A DNA stretch of 9,309 nucleotides from Methanomicrobiales archaeon (GCA_028678905.1 JAJRCO010000394.1:1-9309), one strand, 5' to 3'. Positions 1 through 6,312 are shown, counted from the first letter of the stretch. Translations and numbers: made by a program. Notes: a model not told the origin generated them from the sequence alone.

Positions 1-908
1 CGGATCAATAGCGTCCCGGCAAATACGATCACCAGGCCGGCCACCGTCCCTTCAAAGGGAGTCCGGATTCCACGCCGGATCACACTCGCTCCGGCGAACA
101 TCAGCGTGGGCAAGACAAAGGCGATGCTTGCGATGATATTAAGTGCGAACGCAAAGACCGTATCTGGATGGTAATTCGGGATCTCCGCGATGGCTGAGCC
201 AGAGAGATACGCCAGCCCGATGCCGAAGGTCCAGTGGAGTGATGCGGCGGCCTCTGCGGAGCCGTAAAAGAAGTAGATCAGTAGGAAAGGAAGAGCCGCG
301 GCTAGGAGGAGGGGAGCGAGAAATTCATGATATTTCCTGCTGCCCTGCACTCGCATCAGGTAGAGAAGAGGGAGAGCACCGAGAAGGGCATATTGTTTGA
401 ACCCAAACGCGAGGCCCACGAGCAGACCACCACTCCAGTACCCCTTCGTTCTTACCGCGAGAAGGGCCAGAATGAGAAACAGAACCACGAACTGTTCAGA
501 GAAAAGGAAATAGCCCTGCACAAACACCGAGGTGACGAGATAAAATGCCCCTGCTGTAAATCCCGCGAAGGATCCATATTCTTCGCTCCCCAGATGCCAG
601 ATCAGCAGGGCAGAGAGCACATTGATCCCCGCCATCAGCGGGATGTCCAGCCCACCGGCGGGGGCCACCAGATCGACCAGGGTAACGATGAAGTAGATCA
701 GGGGCGGTTTGGGGTCCACGAAGTCCACGTACGGAGCAAGCCCGGAGATGATCGCCTCAGCCATCGCGTGGAACCGTTGCCCGTCCACACCGGCGAGGTT
801 CTGCGAAGAGAGACCCTCTATGATAAGGACGATCATGACCGCGATGGCCAGGTATACAACCGCTACGAGGCATGCCTGGCCGAGGTGGTCTTCTTTGAGG
901 TTGATCAT
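1..908 (-). CDS. GT39/PMT_2-like membrane glycosyltransferase, partial (C-terminus off window)
   Basis: Reading the minus strand from the ATG at 908 gives 302 uninterrupted residues to the left edge, so this is the N-terminal part of a longer protein. About ten hydrophobic segments are visible (roughly residues 11-31, 66-84, 88-104, 112-130, 139-152, 158-186, 197-214, 221-236, 250-275 and 285-302). After the first segment comes a loop with D42 and the stretch GLAPYVDFVDPKPPLIYF (residues 56-73). This matches the first extracytoplasmic loop of PMT_2/ArnT-like (GT39/GT83) enzymes, where an Asp is catalytic and a 'pY.D..d.KPP' motif follows. Family knowledge suggests it moves a sugar from a polyprenyl-phosphate donor to a protein or lipid outside the membrane; donor and acceptor cannot be read here. 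No good SD precedes the ATG, and the upstream frame stays open without another ATG. It is divergent from the gene at 1053. The plus-strand reading frames over it are shadows. Confidence 0.85.
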   Translation of the reverse strand, partial: MINLKEDHLGQACLVAVVYLAIAVMIVLIIEGLSSQNLAGVDGQRFHAMAEAIISGLAPYVDFVDPKPPLIYFIVTLVDLVAPAGGLDIPLMAGINVLSALLIWHLGSEEYGSFAGFTAGAFYLVTSVFVQGYFLFSEQFVVLFLILALLAVRTKGYWSGGLLVGLAFGFKQYALLGALPLLYLMRVQGSRKYHEFLAPLLLAAALPFLLIYFFYGSAEAAASLHWTFGIGLAYLSGSAIAEIPNYHPDTVFAFALNIIASIAFVLPTLMFAGASVIRRGIRTPFEGTVAGLVIVFAGTLLI

Positions 909-1004
909 TTTCAGTGACCAGAATACTTTTTCTGCAGGTGATCTCTCGTTTTGGCAGAGATGAACATGTTGATGCGAAAGGCAAATGCGTACTTTCTAGG
1001 CTGT

Positions 1005-1014
1005 ACTTTTTAAA
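1005..1014 (+). promoter_or_regulatory. Putative TATA-like promoter box for the PNPOx-like gene
   Basis: The stretch ACTTTTTAAA lies about 25 bases before 1035 and 40-48 bases before the ATG at 1053. It resembles an archaeal TATA box and would place transcription start near 1035, leaving a leader of about 18 bases that contains the GGAGAGG ribosome site. A direct repeat GTACTTT (989-995 and 1003-1009) overlaps it. The element is also AT-rich on the opposite strand, so it could serve the divergent glycosyltransferase, though with a long leader. Assigned by pattern and position only. Confidence 0.4.
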
Positions 1015-1052
1015 GATGGAGAATTAAGGCAGGTATGCATGGAGAGGAAACG

Positions 1053-1472
1053 ATGCCTGGAAAACTGATGGAGTACTTCAACAAGGCGCCGAGGATCGGC
1101 ACCCTGAGCACTGCGGACAAGAACGGAAAGGTAGATACGGCGGTATTCGGTTCGCCTCGCATGATCGATGAAAAAACCGTGGTCATGGGTCTGGGGAAAA
1201 ACCGTACCTTCTCGAATCTCCAGGAAAATCCACACGCCGTATTTCTGATCATGGAACCGGGAAAATCAGTCATGGACTGGAAAGGGATTCGAGTCTACCT
1301 GAAGGTGAAGTCGTGGGCGACATCCGGGCCCCAGCTGGAGAGCTATCGCAATCAGCTCGCCAAAGTGATCGGCGAAGAAGGGGCAAAGATGATCCACGCA
1401 ACTGTTACCTTTGAGGTCGGCGAAGTCCGTCCCTTGATGGATATGGGTCAGGGATGGGAGAAATCCCTCTGA
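1053..1472 (+). CDS. Pyridoxamine 5'-phosphate oxidase-family (FMN-binding split barrel) protein
   Basis: A 139-residue protein with the PNPOx-like split-barrel pattern. An N-terminal helix (KLMEYFNKAPRIGTLST) leads into alternating strands with 'KVDTAVFGSPRMID', 'TVVMGLGKNRTFSNLQENP' and 'AVFLIMEPG', then 'GIRVYLKVKS'. Small stand-alone members of this family usually bind FMN or F420 and act as flavin reductases or oxidoreductases; the cofactor cannot be told from sequence alone. I chose the ATG at 1053 because GGAGAGG (1041-1047) sits five bases upstream. An in-frame ATG at 1035 would add six residues and is the alternative. It is followed 66 bases later by a DUF3303-like gene on the same strand and could be cotranscribed with it. 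The overlapping minus-strand frames are shadows. Confidence 0.82.
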   Translation: MPGKLMEYFNKAPRIGTLSTADKNGKVDTAVFGSPRMIDEKTVVMGLGKNRTFSNLQENPHAVFLIMEPGKSVMDWKGIRVYLKVKSWATSGPQLESYRNQLAKVIGEEGAKMIHATVTFEVGEVRPLMDMGQGWEKSL

Positions 1473-1538
1473 CCCACAATCTATCGTTTCTGTACTGCGG
1501 ACAATACTGTTAACTACGATGAACGGCAGGGGTAGCTG

Positions 1539-1865
1539 GTGAAATCCGATCCTACCTTTCTCCTGATCTCCCGCCACAATCCTGAAAGCTGCTGGATGTT
1601 CAACGAAAAAAGCCGGCAGATCCACCAAGATCTCTTCAATGGACTTGACGCCCTTCTCAAAAAGTATCATATCACCCTGATCGGCTGCTGGTTCGACATT
1701 CCCGGGCACACCCTGTATGAGGTGTACAATGCGCCGAGCCTGGACGCCTTCCAGCGGATGGGAATGGAGCCGGAGATCGCACGGTGGTCTTCTTTTAACA
1801 CCACACAGATTATCATGGTATCTTCCCTTGAGGATATCCGAAGGATGCTGCAGACCTCTGCATGA
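1539..1865 (+). CDS. Small protein of unknown function, DUF3303-like alpha/beta barrel
   Basis: A 108-residue soluble protein with no signal peptide or membrane segment. The order strand (FLLISRHN), helix (SRQIHQDLFNGLDALLKKY), strand (ITLIGCWFDIPGHTLYEVYN), helix (SLDAFQRMG), then a terminal strand and helix resembles the dimeric alpha/beta-barrel (ferredoxin-like) fold of DUF3303 and related proteins. That placement is by pattern and is not certain. Start is GTG at 1539, with AGGGGT about seven bases upstream. A seven-codon frame from ATG 1519 ends in a TGA (1540-1542) that overlaps this GTG as GTGA. No reaction can be assigned. The preceding split-barrel gene is 66 bases upstream on the same strand, so the two may share a transcript. 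Confidence 0.72.
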   Translation: MKSDPTFLLISRHNPESCWMFNEKSRQIHQDLFNGLDALLKKYHITLIGCWFDIPGHTLYEVYNAPSLDAFQRMGMEPEIARWSSFNTTQIIMVSSLEDIRRMLQTSA

Positions 1866-1875
1866 ACAGAGCCCT

Positions 1876-1892
1876 TATTCTTTACTCTTTTT
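1876..1892 (+). terminator. Possible T-rich archaeal terminator
   Basis: A pyrimidine-rich stretch ending in TTTTT (1888-1892) begins about ten bases after the stop codon at 1865. Euryarchaeal transcription often ends at T-rich tracts without a strong hairpin. Nothing else supports it. Confidence 0.3.
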
Positions 1893-1977
1893 GTGGTGGT
1901 AGGCGGGGTATACCCTAGAACGACGGTGTATTTCTGCAGGAGGAATACTCGATCCAGACAGAAATCCACTGATCCGG

Positions 1978-1986
1978 TATATTTAA
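1978..1986 (+). promoter_or_regulatory. Putative TATA box upstream of the glycine-rich small membrane protein
   Basis: TATATTTAA at 1978-1986 is close to the archaeal TATA consensus. It would place transcription start near 2006-2010, about 20-25 bases before the ATG at 2031. An inverted repeat, CCTGG-GT-CCAGG (2005-2016), lies at the predicted start site and could be an operator or a 5' hairpin. This promoter is the main reason to believe the short gene that follows. Confidence 0.5.
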
Positions 1987-2030
1987 CACCCTGGCGGCTC
2001 ATGTCCTGGGTCCAGGGACTCTGATGAAAA

Positions 2031-2303
2031 ATGGAAGAGGCGGGGCTGGCCGGATTATTCATTCCTGGTTTCTTTTTCGTCGGGCTGGGTATTGGGATCG
2101 TACTCGGCATGGCCGCGGCAGGGACAGCCATCGGGTTTGGTATCGGATTTATCACGACCGCCCTTAATCCGGCTGATAGTAAACTGAGGCGAATTTGTCC
2201 GGTGCGCCGGCTGTTTCCAATGATAACTTATATCGATCCCGTTCTTTTGAATTCCTATTTTTTCGGGAATCCACTACGTCTTCGATCTATCGCAAGAAAA
2301 TGA
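2031..2303 (+). CDS. Small glycine-rich two-helix membrane protein, hypothetical
   Basis: A 90-residue frame. Residues 5-24 and 27-46 form two hydrophobic, Gly/Ala-rich segments with GxG patterns (GLGIGIVLG, GFGIGFITTAL) joined by a very short turn, typical of a small helical hairpin in the membrane. The second half (residues 48-90) is Arg-rich and looks unrelated to the first. Similar two-helix proteins in methanogens, as far as I recall, end soon after the second helix, so the tail may be a run-on past a lost stop or a frameshift. A good TATA-like box (1978-1986) supports expression; no strong SD precedes the ATG. Function is unknown. The minus-strand frame 1667-2155 over it is low-complexity shadow. 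Confidence 0.5.
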   Translation: MEEAGLAGLFIPGFFFVGLGIGIVLGMAAAGTAIGFGIGFITTALNPADSKLRRICPVRRLFPMITYIDPVLLNSYFFGNPLRLRSIARK

Positions 2304-2373
2304 GTAAATTTTTGCCGTCATACCAGGGAAAAACTACAGAATTATCTAGCAGGGACGGCGACATATTCTGTAC

Positions 2374-2748
2374 ATGAAGACAGACGTGAAGAAAAAGGTT
2401 GAACGTATCTACCAGTCTTTCTGGATACTGTTTCTGGTCATCTTTGGCCTCGATTTTGTGACCACCAACCTGTCTATTCACGTCTTCGGATTGCGGGAAA
2501 GCAACGCGTTTCTGCGGGATATCATTCAGGTCTCTAATCCCTTCATCTATCTGGCGTTTTTCATCCTGGTGCTGCTCTTTGCGTACGGGGGGACCGAATA
2601 CTGGCGGCAGAAGGGCATCGAGATGTATGGACGGAAGAGCCACGAGGTCATCACCCTCATTGCCGCTATGATCCCCCTTGCGTTCGCCGTAGCCCTGGTC
2701 CCGGTTGTGGCGCAGAATATTCAGGGAATGATGAGCGCACTCGCCTAG
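2374..2748 (+). CDS. DUF5658-like small integral membrane protein
   Basis: A 124-residue protein with three predicted membrane helices (about 14-34, 56-73 and 91-113). A short basic N-terminus (MKTDVKKKVER) suggests the start lies on the cytoplasmic side. The pattern LDFVTTNL (residues 26-33) followed by GLRESN (39-44) matches the 'D..TT...G..E.N' signature I associate with DUF5658 proteins, whose function is unknown. No SD precedes the ATG at 2374. An AT-rich TTATCT about 27 bases upstream would fit leaderless transcription. The gene starts 70 bases after the glycine-rich small membrane protein, on the same strand. Confidence 0.7.
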   Translation: MKTDVKKKVERIYQSFWILFLVIFGLDFVTTNLSIHVFGLRESNAFLRDIIQVSNPFIYLAFFILVLLFAYGGTEYWRQKGIEMYGRKSHEVITLIAAMIPLAFAVALVPVVAQNIQGMMSALA

Positions 2749-2780
2749 AAAGACATACGGCAGAAATTATCGCATAAGAG

Positions 2781-2792
2781 TGTTCCGGAACA
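2781..2792. repeat. Perfect 12-bp palindrome TGTTCCGGAACA
   Basis: A perfect palindrome lies 32 bases after the stop of the DUF5658-like gene and 58 bases before the end of the convergent pseudogene. It has no loop and no following T tract, so it does not look like an ordinary terminator. It could be a protein-binding site or chance. Confidence 0.35.
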
Positions 2793-2849
2793 GGGACGGT
2801 TCGCCTGTATGGCTGGGGTCTGGAACATTCAATAGACTTTAAAGAAAAG

Positions 2850-3268
2850 TTATTTCTGAACTGTGGCCTCTCCTCTTTCCACCATGTACCCGAACGGGAT
2901 GGCGATGAGATCTTTTATTACATAGGTAGCAAAAATGGCGGAAGCACCAATCCGTATGGATTCACCTCTCCTGCGATAAACGCAGGCAGCAGGACAAACA
3001 CATACAGAGTACTTTGTAAGAGAGCTGCAGCAGAAGGATTGGCACAAACCTTAGCGGGGAAAAGAAGCCGAAGATCGACAGGACCGCAAATGCGGTCGCA
3101 TTACGTCCCGCTATACCGAAAAGCAGCGGATCCTGGGCCGGCCATCCGTACACCGTTCCTATAGCCCGGGTGCCGAGAGGATCCCAACCCCAAAACTTCC
3201 GGATCCAATGATGGTTCGAGATACATGACCTTGAGCCAACCAAATCTGATCTTTTCCCTTTCTTCCAT
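2850..3268 (-). pseudogene. Frameshifted remnant of a small four-helix membrane protein
   Basis: Joining three minus-strand frames rebuilds one small membrane protein of about 139 residues. From the ATG at 3268 the first frame gives MEEREKIRFGWLKVMYL. A second frame continues TIIGSGSFGVGILSAPG. A third gives GTVYGWPAQDPLLFGIAG and SIFGFFSPLRFVPILLLQL. Another switch gives YVFVLLPAFIAGEVNPYGL, and a last one gives AIFATYVIKDLIAIPFGYMVE before the TAA at 2850. The order and content fit a family of small bacterial/archaeal membrane proteins with an 'LFG.AG...AF.vLSi.G..SPLkF.PvLLLQL' core and a 'YvI.DLIAIPF' end. At least four frame changes and internal stops make a working product unlikely. The start keeps a GGGGA ribosome site and an AT-rich CTTAATTA upstream, so the loss may be recent. 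Function of the intact family is not known to me. Confidence 0.72.
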
Positions 3269-3426
3269 TATTCTTTCCCCGGAAAAGGTATGACCCTAAT
3301 TAAGGCCGATTAATGATCATCCAGTGCAGATGATAATGCATCCGATCTGTCATTGATGAAAATATTGGTTCAAGGCTTCCTCACCCGGAGGATAGCTGCT
3401 CCGAAATGCCATCGTCTGCTATTATG

Positions 3427-3867
3427 TCATTCTGCCCACAGTGCTTCGATAGGTTTAAATGGAGGCCTTCCAAGCAGGATACGAACCAGAGAGGAGCGTA
3501 ACCAGTATACCCACCGCCATTGAGGTTCCGGTCGGGAGCAGACTCGGCAGGGTTAAGAAATATTCGGTGTTCGATACAATCACCAGTGTGATTAGATAGC
3601 CGATTCCAAAGATAGGTACCCTCTGATAGCCGCTCCGATAACTCCAAGAATAAGGGATTCCCACAAAAACATATTCAGTATTTCCCGGCAGTGTTGCTTG
3701 ATGTGGCTCCTCCGAAATACCAGAAACGCTCCCAGGAAAACACCAAGATACGATGAACAATGCATTATTTTTACCAGAATGCTCGTATCAGGAATCAAAG
3801 TCGAATAGATGTCCTCTTTAAAGATACCCTCTCGTTCTATCCTATATCGGTATGCGTAATAACACAA
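3427..3867 (-). pseudogene. Remnant of a MacB/FtsX-type ABC transporter permease (C-terminal part)
   Basis: The minus strand keeps the last two membrane segments of an FtsX-domain permease, split over frames. One frame (about 3867-3592) reads GVFLGAFLVFRRSHIKQH and ILNMFLWESLILGVIGAAI, like the conserved 'EIGvlrA.Ga.r..Il..FL.ESlilg.iGg.iG' block. Another (about 3640-3455) reads PIFGIGYLITLVIVSNTEYF and AVGILVTLLSGSYPAWKAS, the classic 'lsGlYPAwkAs' end. A further switch supplies KPIEALWAE and the stop TGA at 3427-3429, the usual 'PveALR.E' C-terminus. The N-terminal transmembrane helix and extracytoplasmic MacB domain are not seen upstream of about 3870, and no ATP-binding subunit is near. 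It is therefore a truncated, frameshifted relic. It lies in the same orientation as the pseudogene ending at 2850. The left boundary is secure; the right one is approximate. Confidence 0.72.
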
Positions 3868-4091
3868 GTGGATGTGAATACCGTAAAAAATGAATAAACG
3901 GACTCCTACTAAAAGATGTCATCTTGGGAAATATGATCTCTTCAGCCTCAGATATAAGGAATAAGAATCCCGATAAATAGTAGCAAACGTGGAACGACCA
4001 TTTAGGAACTCAAAGCCCTCCAAAAATGAGATGAATTGATCACTTGACCCTTCCTTAGTAAGATTTCGACAATCTGAGAACGTGACCGATG

Positions 4092-4113
4092 CCCGACATG
4101 TGCGCCATGCGGG
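4092..4113. promoter_or_regulatory. Hairpin/inverted repeat upstream of the HTH-PAS gene
   Basis: CCCG-A-CATG, a five-base loop TGCGC, then CATGCGGG form an eight-pair stem with one bulged A. It sits in a GC-rich island within AT-rich surroundings, about 60-80 bases before the HTH-PAS start and upstream of its TATA-like box. It contains ACATGTGC and GCCATGC, two words that recur in reversed order at 6171-6185, downstream of the same gene. It may be an operator; function not shown. Confidence 0.4.
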
Positions 4114-4140
4114 TTTGCGGGGCGCGAATGTAAAACAAAT

Positions 4141-4149
4141 CTATTAAAC
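4141..4149 (+). promoter_or_regulatory. Putative TATA box for the HTH-PAS gene
   Basis: CTATTAAAC is centred about 30 bases before the ATG at 4175. With the usual archaeal spacing, transcription would start within a few bases of the ATG, giving a leaderless mRNA. That agrees with the absence of any SD in the preceding 15 bases. Confidence 0.45.
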
Positions 4150-4174
4150 CATACGCTAAGCAGTACTTATTATC

Positions 4175-6139
4175 ATGTCTGAGAACGGGGTCTTTGATCG
4201 CGATAAAATTACGCGGATAAAAACTCTGCTAAAATTCAATCCAAAAGGATTGACGATCACGGAGATCTCTCAGAAATTAAAGTTAAGCAGAATCTCGGTC
4301 TCCAAATACCTCGATATCTTACTGATTTCAGGCCAGGTAGAAAGGAAGATGTATGGAGTCGCGAAAGCGTTCTTTTTATCATCAAGAGTTCCCATTTCGG
4401 CAATGCTCAGTTTTTCTTCGGATTTCATTCTCATTTTGGACAATAATCTTCAGATACTTCAGATAAACGATAATTTTTTGAAATTTTTAGGAATCGACAA
4501 AAACAGCCTGCTGGGAAACAGTATCTCTCATCCCGCCCTGCATTTCCTGAAAGGATTACCTCTTCAAAGCTTTTTTGAAAAAAAGACAGAGCAGAAGGAA
4601 ATCAACATCGAAGTATCGACACCCCATAATGGTATCCAATATTATTTCAGGGCAAAGGTAATCCCGACGGTGTTTGATGATGGCAGCCAGGGGCTGACAA
4701 TCATTCTTGAAAACATCACTGAGAATAAACAGTCTGACAGAATAAAATCATTCCTTGCGGCGATTGTCCAATCCTCTAACGAAGGGATTATTGGAAAAGA
4801 TTTAGCTGGAAAAATTCTCTCCTGGAATCGGGCTGCCGAAGATATGTTTGGATTCAGTGCCGAGGAAATGATCGGGCAAAATATTGAGACCCTAGTGCCA
4901 GAGAAATATAAAATGGAATTCCTGCGTATCTTTGAACGCGTAAAAGGAGGTGAAACAATTACTCACTTCGAGACAAAGAGGATGAAAAAAGATGGAGAGA
5001 CGATCGATGTTTCGCTCACCATCTCTCCCATCTATGACGATACTGGCTCTATTGTTGCGATCGCAACGATTTCACGGGATATCACAGATTTCAATAAGTT
5101 ACGCGAAGAACTTCGGATCAAACAGGAGAAACTCCAGGAAATTATAGAATTCCTTCCCGATCCGACGTTCATCGTCGATCGGAATAAAAATATTTTAGGA
5201 TGGAACAGAGCCCTCGAAGATTTTACCGGAATCAAAAAACAGGAAATGATTGGAAAGTATGCGATCAACCGCATAAAATCCATTTCGGGTACGTACCGAC
5301 CCCTGCTGATAGATTTCCTTACCAAACCCAAGGAAAAACTTCCCTCTATTTATTCCTCCGTAAAGAAAACTAAAGATTCTATTTCTGCTGAACTCTATCT
5401 TCCGAGAAAGAATGCCTATATCTGGGTTAAAGCCTCCCCCCTGTATGATCAAGAGGGAAATTTTATTGGAGGAATTGAAACATTTAAAGATATTTCTGGC
5501 TGGAAGCAGGCAGAGCAATCTCTAAAAAAATCTAAAGAAACGATAGCGAAAGAAACGGAGGATAAGATCAAGGCGGTTATCGATGAAAACACAATATTGC
5601 AGGACGAGCTGGTAAGGCACCAGGGCCCCCTCAATGCCCGCTTATTATTGGAAAAAGGGCTCGATCTCTTTGACCAGAAAATTCTCATTATCGACTATAA
5701 AGGAAATATAAAATATGTCAGTGATATCATGGCATCCCATCTGGGGATAGAGAAGAAGGAAGAGATCATTGACACCAATATTTTCAATATTATCGATACA
5801 AAATCGAGTTATTCCATTCTCCAACTCCTTGTGAACCGGACCAGTGAACCGATCGCTATTGAAAGCACAATCTCCAAAAATCAGGATAAATTTGTGATAC
5901 CAATCACTGTTAATTTACTCAAGCAAAACGAAGATGTCCTGGGCTTTGTGATCACCGAACAGGATGGGCTCTTGCCCGGTAAGGAAGCAAGGCCTGTCAC
6001 ATCTGACGGGGTGGAGGTATCGGAAGGCAGAACGCAACAGATAATTAACAAGATCCTGATAACGACCCCATTATTCACGATCTTACCCAACCTCCTCCAA
6101 CTTTTAACGACTACGGTTGAAATGAATCTCTTGGCTTAA
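4175..6139 (+). CDS. Winged-HTH / four-PAS sensor-regulator without kinase domain
   Basis: A 654-residue soluble protein. Residues 11-70 form a winged helix-turn-helix (LTITEISQKLKLSRISVSKY, 26-45, then a wing) like ArsR/MarR-type readers. Four PAS sensory domains follow: about 76-182, 190-305 (GKILSWNRAAEDMFGFSAEE is typical), 314-445 and 485-597. A charged likely coiled coil (about 446-482) separates PAS3 and PAS4. Repeated 'DITD' and 'DISGW' ends mark PAS/PAC boundaries. I see no histidine-kinase H-box, ATPase motifs or receiver domain, so it probably senses and binds DNA in one polypeptide. The signal is unknown; PAS domains often bind haem, flavin or small ligands, but I see no diagnostic residue. 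The tail (598-654) is not PAS-like and ends in a hydrophobic stretch (about 622-654). The start lacks an SD and appears leaderless. Base composition is AT-rich (for example 15 G/C in 4441-4500), unlike fdhAB. Confidence 0.85.
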   Translation: MSENGVFDRDKITRIKTLLKFNPKGLTITEISQKLKLSRISVSKYLDILLISGQVERKMYGVAKAFFLSSRVPISAMLSFSSDFILILDNNLQILQINDNFLKFLGIDKNSLLGNSISHPALHFLKGLPLQSFFEKKTEQKEINIEVSTPHNGIQYYFRAKVIPTVFDDGSQGLTIILENITENKQSDRIKSFLAAIVQSSNEGIIGKDLAGKILSWNRAAEDMFGFSAEEMIGQNIETLVPEKYKMEFLRIFERVKGGETITHFETKRMKKDGETIDVSLTISPIYDDTGSIVAIATISRDITDFNKLREELRIKQEKLQEIIEFLPDPTFIVDRNKNILGWNRALEDFTGIKKQEMIGKYAINRIKSISGTYRPLLIDFLTKPKEKLPSIYSSVKKTKDSISAELYLPRKNAYIWVKASPLYDQEGNFIGGIETFKDISGWKQAEQSLKKSKETIAKETEDKIKAVIDENTILQDELVRHQGPLNARLLLEKGLDLFDQKILIIDYKGNIKYVSDIMASHLGIEKKEEIIDTNIFNIIDTKSSYSILQLLVNRTSEPIAIESTISKNQDKFVIPITVNLLKQNEDVLGFVITEQDGLLPGKEARPVTSDGVEVSEGRTQQIINKILITTPLFTILPNLLQLLTTTVEMNLLA

Positions 6140-6168
6140 CTGATGGTTATAATTACCCGTCTCTCTCT

Positions 6169-6218
6169 ACGCCATGCACATGTGCCTTCCCTACACGCCA
6201 TGCATGGTTGTTAACCAT
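6169..6218. promoter_or_regulatory. Cluster of palindromes upstream of the TPR gene
   Basis: Within 50 bases there are three palindromic elements: GCACATGTGC (6176-6185, perfect), CCATGCATGG (6198-6207, perfect) and ATGGTT-GTT-AACCAT (6204-6218). The decamer ACGCCATGCA is repeated directly at 6169-6178 and 6195-6204, 26 bases apart. Such density in an intergenic region suggests operator sites for a dimeric DNA-binding protein. A weaker relative lies at 4092-4113, upstream of the HTH-PAS gene. Which protein binds is unknown; the neighbouring HTH-PAS protein is the obvious candidate. Confidence 0.5.
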
Positions 6219-6232
6219 CGACGGATGACAAA

Positions 6233-6241
6233 TTTTTATTA
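6233..6241 (+). promoter_or_regulatory. Putative TATA-like box for the TPR gene
   Basis: The AT-rich TTTTTATTA lies about 75 bases before the GTG at 6313 and immediately after the palindrome cluster. Transcription would start near 6260, giving a leader of about 50 bases that carries the palindrome CCTGGCCAGG (6263-6272), a six-codon frame (ATG 6279 to TGA 6299) and the GAGGGG ribosome site. Weak, position-based call. Confidence 0.35.
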
Positions 6242-6312
6242 TTGCACAGTCTAGACCGACCTCCTGGCCAGGGATAAGATGATACTTTTCTCTGGTTGAA
6301 GAGGGGAAAATT

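Larger units (their letters stand above)
3868..4174. other. Gene-free stretch between the permease relic and the HTH-PAS gene
   Basis: No frame on either strand gives a protein I can recognise. The minus strand has stops in all frames and may contain unrecognisably decayed upstream permease sequence. The last ~90 bases carry a short GC-rich patch with a hairpin (4092-4113) and an AT-rich promoter-like box (4141-4149), listed separately. Confidence 0.5.

Noticed and set aside
327..917. 196-residue plus-strand open frame
   Set aside because: It is very polar and lies antisense to a continuous, clearly membrane-spanning glycosyltransferase frame with a recognisable GT39-like motif.
1906..1915. 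Palindrome GGGTATACCC
   Set aside because: A single perfect decamer with no second copy and no clear position relative to a promoter; recorded but not called as a site.
1667..2155. 162-residue minus-strand open frame
   Set aside because: Low-complexity Pro/Ala N-terminus made by the reverse of the Gly-rich helices; it overlaps two better-supported plus-strand genes and shows no family pattern.
3381..3867. Three overlapping minus-strand frames as separate small genes
   Set aside because: Their protein-like parts join end to end into one ABC permease C-terminus; as separate genes they make no sense.
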